Made by a program: the position numbers and the translations under genes. The notes below the pieces were generated by a model that was not told the DNA's origin, searched no databases, and saw nothing but the letters and a program-made list of their open reading frames with translations. A stretch of 64,000 nucleotides of DNA from Verrucomicrobiota bacterium (GTDB lineage: Bacteria; Verrucomicrobiota; Verrucomicrobiia; Verrucomicrobiales; DEV007): NCBI GenBank assembly GCA_030625775.1, contig DAOUQC010000015.1:1-64000 (forward strand). Direction: 5' to 3'. Positions 51,104 to 60,554 of this stretch are shown in pieces. Position 1 is the first letter of the stretch; each line of letters opens with the position of its first letter.

Positions 51104-51949
51104 ATGAAAACGACTATCATCATCCAATCCTGCCTACTCTTCCTCGCACTTATGACCCCCACTTGGGCGAAGGCAGAGAAACCGTCCTTCGCCCCGCCTT
51201 TCTACCCTTTCCAGAACGGAGTAAAATTCGAAACCCCGGAGAAAGGTGCCAGGATTCTCAAAGAACTGGGATACGACGGCATCGGCTCGGTCTATGGCAA
51301 AGACCTGGCGAAACATCTCAAAGCCTACGACGAAGCGGGACTCAAGATTTTTAGCATCTATGTCGGCGGAAAACTGGGAGCAGACGGCCACAGCTACGAT
51401 CCTGTCGTCAGCGAAGCAATCGCCAGCTTGAAAGGAAGCAAGACGATCATCGAACTCTACGTGCAGAAAGGCAAAGATAACACTGACGAACAGGCAGTGA
51501 CCTTTGTCCGTGAGATTGCGGATCAGGCCAAGGCCTCCGGGCTACGCATCGTGCTCTATCCCCACAGCGGATTTTATGTCGCCACTGCGGGTGACGCCCT
51601 GCGCATTGCCAAGGCATCCGGACGCGACAATGTAGGCGTGGCCTTCAACCTCTGCCACTTCCTGAAAGTGGAACCGCAGAACGACTTACGCGAAACCCTC
51701 GAAAAAATCTGCCCCTACCTCTGGAGCGTCAGCACCTGCGGGGCGGATACCGATGGCACAAGCTGGCAACAACTTATCAGACCACTCGACGAAGGATCAT
51801 TCGACCAGACCAGTTTGCTGCAGCATCTACGCGAGTTGGATTACAAAGGCCCGGTGGGGCTACAATGCTACGCGATCAAAATTGCTCCCAAAGAGAACCT
51901 CCGGCGCTCGATCACCGCATGGAAGAAAAATCTCGCAGCGTGTCAGTAG
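51104..51949 (+). CDS. Secreted xylose-isomerase-like TIM-barrel protein
   Basis: The 281-residue protein has a signal peptide (TTIIIQSCLLFLALMTPTWA) and an AP-endonuclease-2/xylose-isomerase-like barrel: ARILKELGYDGIGSVYGKDL near residue 47, GLRIVLYPHSGFYVATAGDA with the metal-type His, NVGVAFNLCHFLKVEPQND and a final GPVGLQCYAIK. Family members are sugar isomerases or epimerases, but some exported PVC ones lack confirmed activity. It forms a two-gene unit with the oxidoreductase before it. Metal ligands other than His in PHSG and HF are not certain. Confidence 0.78.
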   Translation: MKTTIIIQSCLLFLALMTPTWAKAEKPSFAPPFYPFQNGVKFETPEKGARILKELGYDGIGSVYGKDLAKHLKAYDEAGLKIFSIYVGGKLGADGHSYDPVVSEAIASLKGSKTIIELYVQKGKDNTDEQAVTFVREIADQAKASGLRIVLYPHSGFYVATAGDALRIAKASGRDNVGVAFNLCHFLKVEPQNDLRETLEKICPYLWSVSTCGADTDGTSWQQLIRPLDEGSFDQTSLLQHLRELDYKGPVGLQCYAIKIAPKENLRRSITAWKKNLAACQ

Positions 51950-52280
51950 GTCTGAACGCAGGACCAGGCAGGAAAATGATTCCACCAACAAAACACACCC
52001 AGTGAATCTCAACATAAAATAACGATTATGAAACGAAAGTCGCTGCAGTGATTCTTAACCGGGCCCCACCTTCGCACATCTTTCAGCTACAGCATCAGAT
52101 TACTACTATTAACCGCCCACATTCGTTCCCCATTTGCGAAAACCCACCCTTAGCTGCTACCAGCGGCTTGATTGAGAAGCAATTCCGCATATTTTGCCCT
52201 CTTCCTCCGCATTTTAATGCCTCAAAGCAAAAAAACACAATTTTCTACTATCATCTTCTAAGAATTATTATATCTTACTG
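51950..52280. other. Non-coding gap upstream of feoA
   Basis: No supported gene lies here. It is A/T-rich towards the right, with TATTATAT near 52270 as a possible -10 of the feo promoter just before the Fur box. The left part shows no hairpin or repeat that I can support. Confidence 0.5.
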
Positions 52281-52284
52281 CAAT

Positions 52285-52299
52285 TGAGACTCATTCTCA
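52285..52299. promoter_or_regulatory. Fur box in front of feoA
   Basis: TGAGACTCATTCTCA matches the 7-1-7 Fur consensus TGATAATCATTATCA at 12 of 15 positions and is itself nearly symmetric. It overlaps the expected transcription start, three bases before the ribosome-binding site, so iron-loaded Fur would repress feoAB. Confidence 0.75.
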
Positions 52300-52301
52300 T
52301 T

Positions 52302-52307
52302 AAGGAG
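52302..52307 (+). promoter_or_regulatory. Ribosome-binding site of feoA
   Basis: AAGGAG lies nine bases before ATG 52317. It is one of the few strong Shine-Dalgarno sequences in this window, and it fixes the start of feoA over an upstream ATG-like start at 52284. Confidence 0.7.
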
Positions 52308-52316
52308 TATCTGGAT

Positions 52317-52595
52317 ATGAAATCTGATTTATCTTTATCTGAAAACTATACCATCACTGAAACCCTCGCTGATCTCGAACCGGGCGATCAGGCGGTAATA
52401 CGGGATTTCACCAGCTCTGATGATTCCCTGATACGCTTCCGCGAATTGGGAATGCTGCCGGGCACCCCCGTTTCACTGATCCGACGCGCCCCTCTCGGTG
52501 ATCCACTCGAGCTCTCTGTCCGCGGCTCCCTGCTCTCGGTCAGAGCCCATGAAGCCAAACTGATCGAGATCGAACCCCGCCCCTGCCTGGCCTGA
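52317..52595 (+). CDS. feoA: Ferrous iron transport protein FeoA
   Basis: From ATG 52317 the protein has 92 residues, of which about 20-88 form the SH3-like FeoA fold: TLADLEPGDQAVIRDF, IRFRELGMLPGTPVSLIRRA, LGDPLELSVRGSLLSVRAHE and AKLIEIEP are all canonical. It is a small cytoplasmic protein that assists FeoB. It is first in feoA-feoB-small gene, preceded by a strong ribosome-binding site and a Fur box, and followed by feoB after 22 bases. Confidence 0.92.
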   Translation: MKSDLSLSENYTITETLADLEPGDQAVIRDFTSSDDSLIRFRELGMLPGTPVSLIRRAPLGDPLELSVRGSLLSVRAHEAKLIEIEPRPCLA

Positions 52596-52617
52596 CTTTG
52601 AGAGACTGCTACATGCT

Positions 52618-54681
52618 ATGAGCAGTTCAAAGCCTGCAGCTTCGTATTCTCCTGAAACAGCTACGCAAAAAAGCCGTCGCGTATTTGCTCTGGTGGGCAA
52701 TCCCAACTGCGGTAAAACCACCCTGTTCAATGCCCTAACCGGCATGCGTCAAAAAGTCGGCAACTATCCCGGCGTCACTGTCGAGCGCAAGGAAGGGACT
52801 TGTTACGACCAGCACGGCAAAGAATTGCTCATCATCGACCTGCCTGGCGCCTACTCCCTGAACGCCCGCTCCCCCGATGAAGAAATCCTGCGTGATGTCC
52901 TGCTCGGTCGCCGCGACGACACCCCTATACCTGATGCGGTCATTGTCATCCTGGATGCTTCCAATCCTGAACGAAATTTTTATCTGGCCACCCAGGTACT
53001 CGAGCTCGGCCTTCCCTCCATCCTCGTTCTGAATATGGTCGACGTGGCAGAGTCACAAAACCTCACCCTGGATGCCTCAGTACTCAGCGAAGCCTTTGGT
53101 GTTCCCGTGATTCCAATGCAAGCCAATACGCGCAAAGGTTTGCCCGAATTGCGCATCTCCATGAGCCGTAGCGATTTGCCTGCATCCCCACTGCGCATCC
53201 CCCTGCCGGATGACACGCAGCGGTTACTCAAAGGTTTTTTAGCTGCCAACAAGCAGCAAACACAAAATCACAACGAACGTGCAGCACTTTACTTGCTCGA
53301 TGAAGCAACTAAAAAATCGCATTCAAACAATGACTGGGAAAATCATCTCATTGCTGCGCGCTACGATACCATTCAGAAAATCTGCGAAAACGCCGTTAAA
53401 CACTCTGCAAACAATGCTCCCTCAAGCACAGATCGCCTAGACAAATTTTTACTGCACAAAGTCTGGGGCTGGGTTGCACTCATCGGCATCATGACATTGA
53501 TCTTTGCACTGATTTTTTCCTATGCGGAAATACCTATGGGCTGGATCGACACCGCCTTTGCTTGGCTCGGAGACAAAGTCACTGCCCTCATGCCTCCGGG
53601 AGACTTGCGGGATCTCATTACTGATGGCGTCATTGCCGGTGTCGGAGGAGTGGTTATTTTTCTACCACAAATCCTCATACTATTCTTCTTCATCGGTCTG
53701 ATGGAAGACACCGGCTACATGTCACGTGTGGCTTTTATGATGGATCGGTTGATGGCCAAAGTCGGCCTCAATGGCAAATCATTTGTCCCCCTGCTCAGCT
53801 CCTACGCCTGCGCCATTCCTGGCATCATGGCTACTCGGACAGTGGAAAACCCCAAGGATCGTCTGATCACTATCCTGGTTGCACCTTGGGCCAGTTGCAC
53901 CGCCCGACTTCCAGTTTATTTACTGATGATCGCCGTACTGATCCCCGAAACACAAGTCCCCACACTTATTAAAGTAGGGTTCATGATTGCTTTGTATGTC
54001 CTGGGAACCGTGGCCATCTTTGCTGCCGCGTGGATTTTTAATAAAACCTTCAGCCGCGAAGTGAAATCTGCTCCAATCATGGAACTGCCCCTCTACAAAG
54101 CCCCCTCTCTGCACACGATCACCTTGCACATGTGGGATCGCTCCAAGATCTTCCTCCGCCGTGCAGGCACGGTGATTCTGGGGATTTCTATTTTGCTCTG
54201 GGCTGCTGAAAACTATCCCAAAACCCCCGATGCCGACCAGGCCACCCAGGTCGAAAACAGTATTGCTGGAAAAATCGGCCATGCTATCGAGCCCGTCATC
54301 AAGCCACTCGGATACGATTGGAAAATCGGCATCGGTCTGGTTGCCTCCTTCGCCGCACGGGAAGTGTTTGTCTCAGCCATGGCCATCACCTACAATGTCG
54401 AGGAACAAGACGACGAGGACGCTACTTTCACCCTGCTACGCCAACGTATGCAGACAGCCCGCCGCTCCGACGGCACCACCCCGGTGTTCACCCCTCTGGT
54501 CTGTCTCAGCTTGATGGTCTTCTACCTTTTTGCAATGCAGTGCATCAGCACCATTGCCGTCGTACGCCGCGAAACCAATTCCTGGAAATGGCCCCTGTTT
54601 CAAACTGCTTTCATGACGGGCACCGCCTATCTCGCAGCGCTGGTTATTTATCAGGGCGGCCTGTTGTTAGGCTTTAACTGA
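52618..54681 (+). CDS. feoB: Ferrous iron transporter FeoB
   Basis: The 687-residue inner-membrane protein has the N-terminal G-domain with FALVGNPNCGKTTLFNAL (G1), YPGVTVERKEG, DLPGAYSLNARSPDE (G3) and LVLNMVDVAES (G4). The core permease includes MEDTGYMSRVAFMMDRLMAK and FVPLLSSYACAIPGIMATR, with the conserved Cys after SYA, and ends in several spans with MVFYLFAMQCISTIAVVRRE. It imports Fe2+. It follows feoA by 22 bases and is followed by a small cysteine-rich protein after eight bases. Length is normal. Confidence 0.95.
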   Translation: MSSSKPAASYSPETATQKSRRVFALVGNPNCGKTTLFNALTGMRQKVGNYPGVTVERKEGTCYDQHGKELLIIDLPGAYSLNARSPDEEILRDVLLGRRDDTPIPDAVIVILDASNPERNFYLATQVLELGLPSILVLNMVDVAESQNLTLDASVLSEAFGVPVIPMQANTRKGLPELRISMSRSDLPASPLRIPLPDDTQRLLKGFLAANKQQTQNHNERAALYLLDEATKKSHSNNDWENHLIAARYDTIQKICENAVKHSANNAPSSTDRLDKFLLHKVWGWVALIGIMTLIFALIFSYAEIPMGWIDTAFAWLGDKVTALMPPGDLRDLITDGVIAGVGGVVIFLPQILILFFFIGLMEDTGYMSRVAFMMDRLMAKVGLNGKSFVPLLSSYACAIPGIMATRTVENPKDRLITILVAPWASCTARLPVYLLMIAVLIPETQVPTLIKVGFMIALYVLGTVAIFAAAWIFNKTFSREVKSAPIMELPLYKAPSLHTITLHMWDRSKIFLRRAGTVILGISILLWAAENYPKTPDADQATQVENSIAGKIGHAIEPVIKPLGYDWKIGIGLVASFAAREVFVSAMAITYNVEEQDDEDATFTLLRQRMQTARRSDGTTPVFTPLVCLSLMVFYLFAMQCISTIAVVRRETNSWKWPLFQTAFMTGTAYLAALVIYQGGLLLGFN

Positions 54682-54689
54682 TTTTACTG

Positions 54690-54866
54690 ATGTCTTCCGA
54701 CTGGCAAGCCTGGATCACCCTGGGGATTATCATCCTCACCGCCATGCTATTTATTTGGCGAGCGATCAACAAACGACGTAAAAAAAATGACGGGTGTGGG
54801 CATGACTGTGGCTGCCCCAGCTCTTCTCTTACCAAAAAGAAAGGTGATTCTAATCCTAAATCCTGA
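54690..54866 (+). CDS. Small FeoB-associated Cys-rich membrane protein
   Basis: A 58-residue open frame follows feoB by eight bases. It has one transmembrane span (WITLGIIILTAMLFIWRAIN) and then a basic KRRKKN and a cysteine cluster GCGHDCGCPSS. This is the layout of the FeoB-associated Cys-rich protein family (FeoC-like role, Pfam PF12669 type). It may hold an iron or Fe-S site near the transporter. Its size put it below the usual gene-calling threshold. Confidence 0.82.
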   Translation: MSSDWQAWITLGIIILTAMLFIWRAINKRRKKNDGCGHDCGCPSSSLTKKKGDSNPKS

Positions 54867-54919
54867 GTTGCCTCTGAGCAGTAAACTCCGGCTGTCTCAC
54901 TTCGATCGGCGCTTCCTCC

Positions 54920-56131
54920 TCACATTCCCATCATCGGGGCTGGCACCAGAAATGCATGCTGCTCCAACAAGCTCATACTGCCATTCTGAGAAAGGTACTG
55001 GGTCACATAAACAATCAACACATAGGCCAGGGCTACTGGCAAAAAAGCCAGACGGCTGGTCCAGCGAAAAAACCTACCACGCATTTTTTTCCGCCTCACT
55101 GCACGACTCATCGCCCAGCCTGCCAGTAATCGAGCCGGGAAAATAAACAATACAAACAGCAAACTCGGCAACCAGGCAACATCTCTCGGGGCCAATTCAA
55201 CCTTCAACAGGTAAAGCGGTACCGCGAACAGCAGCGTGATGAAAAAGGCCAGCCAGAAAGCCACCGGCGCATTGTTAAACAAACGCCGGATTTCGCCGAC
55301 CTCAAACATTGCTTTGAAACGATCAACTCGGGCAAAGTGGGCTTGAAGAAAAGGCAACCACATAACCACCGGCGTCAGCAACAATACCCCCACCAGTGAA
55401 AGTAAAGCCCCTGCTCCCGGAGATAAACTCGCCGCAAAAATAAGTATCCCCACCGGTAGAATCAACCAAAGCACAGCCCCGGCAAAGCCCCTTGCTCCCA
55501 GCCAAAAATAATAAGGTAAATTCAATTCCGACAAATACCCCCACCCTCTGCTGCAAACCACTGCAAGCTTACCTGGCCCACGCAACCATTGCCAAAAGCG
55601 AAGAGGGGCCGGCCACAAAAAATGCCAAGGTCGTCCCCCACGAATACAAGCCCAGGCAATATGAAAAAAAGCGAGAACAGAAAGAATCATCAAGCCCACC
55701 CGCCAAGCCGAGGAATTGGAGCTACCGGGAGCTATCAGTTCCGCATCCCGCCACATTCCAAAAACATAGCGTATGGGCAATAATACCGCCCAAATCCCAA
55801 CAACTGCACTACCGATAATAGAGGCCTTGCGAATCCCGACAAATCCAGAACGTAGTTTCCCTGTTCTCGCCACCCGACCACTGACTTCGAGCAAATAGCC
55901 CAAACTCAAAAAGTTTAAAATCGGCACAATCGACAACAAAGCAAGCCCGCCCGCTATCGCAATCAAGCCAAAAAACCAATCGAGCGAAGAGCCAAGCCCA
56001 GTCAGTAATCGTTTCCACCAGGATCGCGATTTCACATTTAAATTATCAGCAGCTTCAAGCCCTTTACTTCTACCAGCAGCTTCAGACAAAGGGGGCGGCA
56101 TCACAATAGTATCGATAATATTCGCATCCAT
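54920..56131 (-). CDS. Multi-span membrane protein, unknown function
   Basis: The 403-residue protein has about seven to eight predicted spans, starting WFFGLIAIAGGLALLSIVPI, then the GYLLEVSGRVARTGKLRSGF cytoplasmic loop. Repeated glycine- and leucine-rich spans follow to residue 390. The loop GYLLEVSGRV is of the DUF4013-like type seen in PVC membrane proteins, but I cannot name the family with confidence. It lies upstream of nothing obvious and is convergent with feoB's small partner gene. Possible roles in envelope maintenance cannot be tested from the sequence. Confidence 0.6.
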   Translation of the reverse strand: MDANIIDTIVMPPPLSEAAGRSKGLEAADNLNVKSRSWWKRLLTGLGSSLDWFFGLIAIAGGLALLSIVPILNFLSLGYLLEVSGRVARTGKLRSGFVGIRKASIIGSAVVGIWAVLLPIRYVFGMWRDAELIAPGSSNSSAWRVGLMILSVLAFFHIAWACIRGGRPWHFLWPAPLRFWQWLRGPGKLAVVCSRGWGYLSELNLPYYFWLGARGFAGAVLWLILPVGILIFAASLSPGAGALLSLVGVLLLTPVVMWLPFLQAHFARVDRFKAMFEVGEIRRLFNNAPVAFWLAFFITLLFAVPLYLLKVELAPRDVAWLPSLLFVLFIFPARLLAGWAMSRAVRRKKMRGRFFRWTSRLAFLPVALAYVLIVYVTQYLSQNGSMSLLEQHAFLVPAPMMGM

Positions 56132-56207
56132 AGGCAGTATTTTCTACCTGACTAGGACGCAAGCCAAACACCCGGGGTTACAAAAAAACCGCTTTATTCC
56201 TCACACC

Positions 56208-57557
56208 CTATTTTTGTGCCCTCTTGGCTGCATTCGAGCGCATGATACTGATAGCTCCCCAATCAACAGTGAAATCGTCCTTCTCAATTCGAGGTTTACT
56301 CTCAAAATCAATCGCAAAACCGACTGATTTCCAGCGTTCAAAAACAGCATCCTCCAGTTCCTGATAGGTTCTTCCTCTCAACAAATGTTTCATCCTCGCT
56401 TCTTTCTCATCAGCTCCACTCAGCACGGCTTCAAGATAATGCCTCATCGGCTCACCATTCTTGCCATCCGCATGAAAAAAGAAATCTACCAGCAATAAGG
56501 CCATATTATACTGCAACAAACCTGCTGCCCCCCCTTCCTGAACGGTATTGTTCCATTTATCCAAACGTCGCCCCATAAACTCATCCATCTGGTAAAGGTG
56601 TAGCTTGCGTTCTTTGAAACCACGCTCGGCCATTACTGTTTTGTTGATGTGATAACGAACGGCCGCATAGCTCGTATGAAATTGGTAGTTCCCGGGGGAG
56701 AAATGCATGGCTGACAGATATTCCGCAATCCCCTCTGGAATCCATGCCGGCATATCGAGCATCAACATCGATACCATGGCCTGATGAGTCACTTCATGCA
56801 CAATGGCATCGTATTTCTGACGTTTCTGCGGTTTGTCAAATTCGAATACAATGAGCTGGTTCTCCCGCTCAACCAACTGACTAGTATCAATATGAACTTT
56901 CCCAGTTCTCCCGTTAAAAAAACCTGCCAACTTCCCCTCTTCCTGTCCCTTGAACATGCTCTCCAAGATAACCTCACGCCGGGCACCCGCTGGACGCCCC
57001 CAATCGAGAGGTAAAGGCAGCGATTTCAATGCCCCGTCCACTGACTCACAAATACCGGCAATGGTTTCCAGAGTCTCGTGCTTTACTTTTGCTTCATTAT
57101 AAAGATCAAAATGTTCACTCCTCCACGCTTCCTTATCCGAGGACCATACCAATTCTGTGCGGCTTTCCATTCTCCACTCCGCAGGCCAGGGATCTGCACG
57201 AAGATTGACAGGATAGCCTAAAACGCCCGCCTTGCCCCATTTTGCCACCCGCGTCTTCACTCTCTCCTGATCCTCTGCAGCCAGGGCATCCATATCGAGA
57301 TAGTGAACCCGCTGCGTATCGGGCAGACGAAATTCAACCCGCTGATCATCGGCTGAAACCAGAACCGCCTTCATCGACTTGCCTCCACTGCCCGTCCATG
57401 TTTCCACCTTATCTGGAAGCTCATCCCGGAAAACCAAACCACCGGGCAATCCCGCAACTTTGTGCACCGCCTCATTTATCAGACCCGGCTTGAGCAGGAA
57501 AAAAGCCAGCAAGCCAGCAACCATCAAAAAAATAACTAGCAGCAAAAACCTGTTCAT
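56208..57557 (-). CDS. DUF1570-type metalloprotease-like protein with SHD1-like domain
   Basis: The 449-residue protein has an N-terminal span (FLLLVIFLMVAGLLAFFLL) that anchors it or acts as signal. An SHD1-like domain follows at about 50-100 (WTGSGGKSMKAVLVSADDQR, VHYLDMDALAAEDQERVK), a small PVC domain. The rest is a DUF1570/gluzincin-type region with the zinc motif HEVTHQ (His254, Glu255, His258) and the downstream acid in WIPEGIAEYLSA. It would face the periplasm. Protein substrate unknown. It lies 114 bases from the porin gene on the same strand but a terminator intervenes. Confidence 0.78.
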   Translation of the reverse strand: MNRFLLLVIFLMVAGLLAFFLLKPGLINEAVHKVAGLPGGLVFRDELPDKVETWTGSGGKSMKAVLVSADDQRVEFRLPDTQRVHYLDMDALAAEDQERVKTRVAKWGKAGVLGYPVNLRADPWPAEWRMESRTELVWSSDKEAWRSEHFDLYNEAKVKHETLETIAGICESVDGALKSLPLPLDWGRPAGARREVILESMFKGQEEGKLAGFFNGRTGKVHIDTSQLVERENQLIVFEFDKPQKRQKYDAIVHEVTHQAMVSMLMLDMPAWIPEGIAEYLSAMHFSPGNYQFHTSYAAVRYHINKTVMAERGFKERKLHLYQMDEFMGRRLDKWNNTVQEGGAAGLLQYNMALLLVDFFFHADGKNGEPMRHYLEAVLSGADEKEARMKHLLRGRTYQELEDAVFERWKSVGFAIDFESKPRIEKDDFTVDWGAISIMRSNAAKRAQK

Positions 57558-57606
57558 TTAATTCTCAAGCTCCCCTCTCTTCTTGCCCATAATAATAGGT
57601 TTGTAC

Positions 57607-57638
57607 AAAAAAAGGACAGGTTGTAAACAACCCGTCCT
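57607..57638 (-). terminator. Intrinsic terminator after the TpsB porin
   Basis: On the minus strand AGGACGGGTTGT and ACAACCTGTCCT form a 12-position stem with one mismatch and a TT loop, followed by seven Ts. It lies 34 bases after the porin stop and separates it from the DUF1570-type gene. Confidence 0.85.
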
Positions 57639-57671
57639 GTTTGATTACCTCAATTAGGCTCTGAACAGTTC

Positions 57672-59498
57672 CTAAAAGTTCGCCGTTGCACCAATGTGGA
57701 AGCGACCGGTGGCATCAAGACCGTCCAAGTTCTCCGTCGAAACCGGGTAACCGTAATCCAAGCGCACACGGAACCAATCACTGTAGCGCCAACGCAAACC
57801 TGCACCTACACTCGACATCTGGAACGAGCTGGGTTCATCATCCAGACGATCCACATTGCCCACATTGCCGTAGTCAAAAAATGCAAGGAAGCGCAACTCA
57901 TCAGTCTCATTTTTCCATTTCATGAAACGTCCAACCGAAGTAGCCGGAGTGAACACTTCAACCGTTCCCCAAACCCCCTGATCTCCACGAATCAAACGGT
58001 TATCAAAACCACGAACCGTATCGTAACCACCTATGCCAAGCTGCTCACTGGCGAGCAGGTTACCATCAGAAACCTGCCCCTGTCCGCGCAGACGCAACGT
58101 CCAGTTTTCCGGCAACCGCTGTTGACGCTCGATTCCAAAAGTTCCGTAGGCATACTCCGCATGAGCATCGTTTCGAGCTTCCTGGAAGGTCTCATCCGTA
58201 TTGTCTCCGTTCACTCCACCCGGTGAGTAATAACCTGTGACGTCTGCTTTTGTCACACCCCAGCGATCCTGAGCCAGAATATTGTAACCGAGACTTAACT
58301 GGAAAATCTGTGTTGTGGTATCAAACACATCATCACCACCAAAGGCCAGATTATTGTTAGTTGATTTGAAATCCAAGCCAATTTTCAATTCCTGAGCCTG
58401 GGATTTGAAAAAATTAACCGGAAGGCCATAACGTATGCTTCCCTGAGAGTTGACCCCACCGGATTCCAAGGTAGACCCACCGGCCGTTGTTTCAGAATCT
58501 GCAGTCGCATACGATCCTGCCACGATCAGGAAATGCTGCCAGGGCAACATGCCCGTGTAAGCCATTGAATGCCCTTGCACCGTTTCAAAATCAGTACTTG
58601 TGGTATACTGATAACTAAGCCCTTGATCAGGCCCGAACGCATCCCCCCAGTTGTAACCGGCTATAAATCGATCACGTCCAAGCGCCTCTGTTCCGGAGTT
58701 TTCATAACCCATGTAAAAGAAAGATGGATCCGTCTCCAGTGTATTCAGTATGATATCCGTTGTCCCAAACTCATAACCAGGGGCGTAAACCAGATCAACC
58801 TTGCGATAAGGGCTTCGGTTCAACCAATTCAAATTTCTCAATACATCTTTGTTATTGATCACATCCCCCTTTACGAGATCCACCTGCCCACGAATGTATT
58901 CCTCGGTATTGGCATCAACTCCCTCCACACGAATCCGGTTCAACTTACCTTCGACCACCACCAACTGCACCACTCCTGAAGTAATATCCTGCTCCGGCAA
59001 CATCACATCCACCACCGGGCGATCTGAACTTCGATAAGCACGAATCGTTGCTTTGATCATTTCATCCAAAGATGCCAGCGATACCGAGCTGCCCAGATAA
59101 GAGGTCAACACATCACCCACTTTCTGGGGGAAATCGTCGTAATCATGCCAGATGCCTTCCACTCCAGGCCAGCCATCAGCCCTTACATCACCAGGAGTAG
59201 GCACAATCACGATGCCTCTGAGATTATCAACCAAGGGGGCATCGCTCACTCCACGAGGAGAATCCGGTGCCAACACCACAGAACCACCCTGCACCTTCAA
59301 GGGGCCTTCACCACCCATCTCAATACTCGACTGGGTTTCCATCACCTTTCGCTGCGTATCAGGTGGCAGAACATCAATCAGATACTCGGTTCCAAACTCA
59401 TCCGTGACCACTCGTTGGGCCGATGAATCTGTAAGTGTTATCATCCACGCAGCCGCGCCGGCAGCCACAAAAGCAACAGTCTTAATAGTTCGTCTCAT
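57672..59498 (-). CDS. ShlB/FhaC-type outer-membrane TpsB transporter
   Basis: The 608-residue outer-membrane protein has a signal peptide (TVAFVAAGAAAWMITLTDSS), a POTRA region at about 140-255 (VVDVMLPEQDITSGVVQLVV, then VEGKLNRIRVEGVD) and a C-terminal beta-barrel that ends in phenylalanine (FHIGATANF). The L6-type motif VRGFDNRLIRGDQGVWGTVE is present. Two-partner-secretion TpsB proteins export a large TpsA exoprotein, but no TpsA with a TPS domain is in this window. It is a single gene with its own terminator. Confidence 0.86.
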   Translation of the reverse strand: MRRTIKTVAFVAAGAAAWMITLTDSSAQRVVTDEFGTEYLIDVLPPDTQRKVMETQSSIEMGGEGPLKVQGGSVVLAPDSPRGVSDAPLVDNLRGIVIVPTPGDVRADGWPGVEGIWHDYDDFPQKVGDVLTSYLGSSVSLASLDEMIKATIRAYRSSDRPVVDVMLPEQDITSGVVQLVVVEGKLNRIRVEGVDANTEEYIRGQVDLVKGDVINNKDVLRNLNWLNRSPYRKVDLVYAPGYEFGTTDIILNTLETDPSFFYMGYENSGTEALGRDRFIAGYNWGDAFGPDQGLSYQYTTSTDFETVQGHSMAYTGMLPWQHFLIVAGSYATADSETTAGGSTLESGGVNSQGSIRYGLPVNFFKSQAQELKIGLDFKSTNNNLAFGGDDVFDTTTQIFQLSLGYNILAQDRWGVTKADVTGYYSPGGVNGDNTDETFQEARNDAHAEYAYGTFGIERQQRLPENWTLRLRGQGQVSDGNLLASEQLGIGGYDTVRGFDNRLIRGDQGVWGTVEVFTPATSVGRFMKWKNETDELRFLAFFDYGNVGNVDRLDDEPSSFQMSSVGAGLRWRYSDWFRVRLDYGYPVSTENLDGLDATGRFHIGATANF

Positions 59499-59707
59499 GT
59501 TCTTTAATTAACAGATCTGAAATGATTACAAAAAAATCAATTCCTCTGGATAAGCTTTCTAAACTTTATCCATGAGAAATGCAACTTAAGCGTTTAACAC
59601 AATTCCGGGGGTGCAGGAAAGCCTTTTTCTCAAAAAAGCACTTTTTTTATCATCAAGAATCCTCACAACTGCAACAAAACACCCAAAATGGCGGCTCTGG
59701 CACCAAA

Positions 59708-60550
59708 TTATCGCCCCCCGACCTTCTCCGAAAGCCCCCCTGGCCCAATAGGCAACTGCCTTTTCTGAAAATCAGCCGGAATTTCAAACAAAGCCGGATC
59801 CAAGGGCTCAGCTGATATTTCCGTCAATTGATCCGTCCGTTTGAGTGCTGCGTTTTCAAAGTGATCCGCTTTGACCGGCAACTGGTTCCCTTTTGCCAGC
59901 AAGGTCTGAATTTTTATTTTCTGCTTCATCGGCCCCGGTAAACTTTTCATCAATTCCCCAAGAAATGTCTGAAATTTCTCCAAGGTGGCATATTCGCTGT
60001 CCCCTATTTTTAGTTCGCTTCGATCAACCACATAGTAGGCGATCGTTTTTTTGCCATCTTCCAAAACTTCAACCACTTCAGTTTGGTACCCTCCCACCTT
60101 CTCCTTGCGCCCGGTTTTCACATATTTGAGCTCGGGAGCTTTTCCGCCCCCCAGCAGACCTTGTCCCATTTTGCTCATCATGGCTCGCATCTGCTCCCGC
60201 TGCGCCTCTGGCATTGATGCCAGCTTGGCCTCAAGTTGGGCTTGCAGGCCGGACAAAGCTCCCATCATTTTTTCCATCATTGCCGGATCCATAGCCAGAT
60301 ATTTTTTAGCTTCCATTTCTAATAAGTAAATCTTGTCTGCCGCCGCATCGTAAAGCATCGCATTTTTACCATCAGGCATGTCGATCCGCATCTTGCCTCC
60401 GTGAATCAACATTTTCTGTGCTTCACCCGCCGAGCCGTCTTTATTAACTTTGCTATAGGTCAGGGTGTTATCCGCACGAGCACTAACCCCCATCCACATG
60501 GCTGTAGCGATGATTGCTCCAAAATATAATGTCAGTTTTCCTGTTTTCAT
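59708..60550 (-). CDS. Secreted DUF4412-like protein
   Basis: The 280-residue protein has a signal peptide (LYFGAIIATAMWMGVSARA) and a beta-rich region with MLIHGGKMRIDMPDGKNAML and AAADKIYLLEMEAKKYLAMD, which match the pattern of DUF4412, a LolA/outer-membrane-lipoprotein-sorting-like fold. A Met- and Glu-rich helix (MMEKMMGALSGLQAQLEAKL) separates it from the second half with KVGGYQTEVVEVLEDGKKTI. Function is unknown. It follows the next gene by four bases on the same strand, so the two form a unit. Confidence 0.65.
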   Translation of the reverse strand: MKTGKLTLYFGAIIATAMWMGVSARADNTLTYSKVNKDGSAGEAQKMLIHGGKMRIDMPDGKNAMLYDAAADKIYLLEMEAKKYLAMDPAMMEKMMGALSGLQAQLEAKLASMPEAQREQMRAMMSKMGQGLLGGGKAPELKYVKTGRKEKVGGYQTEVVEVLEDGKKTIAYYVVDRSELKIGDSEYATLEKFQTFLGELMKSLPGPMKQKIKIQTLLAKGNQLPVKADHFENAALKRTDQLTEISAEPLDPALFEIPADFQKRQLPIGPGGLSEKVGGR

Positions 60551-60554
60551 TTTT

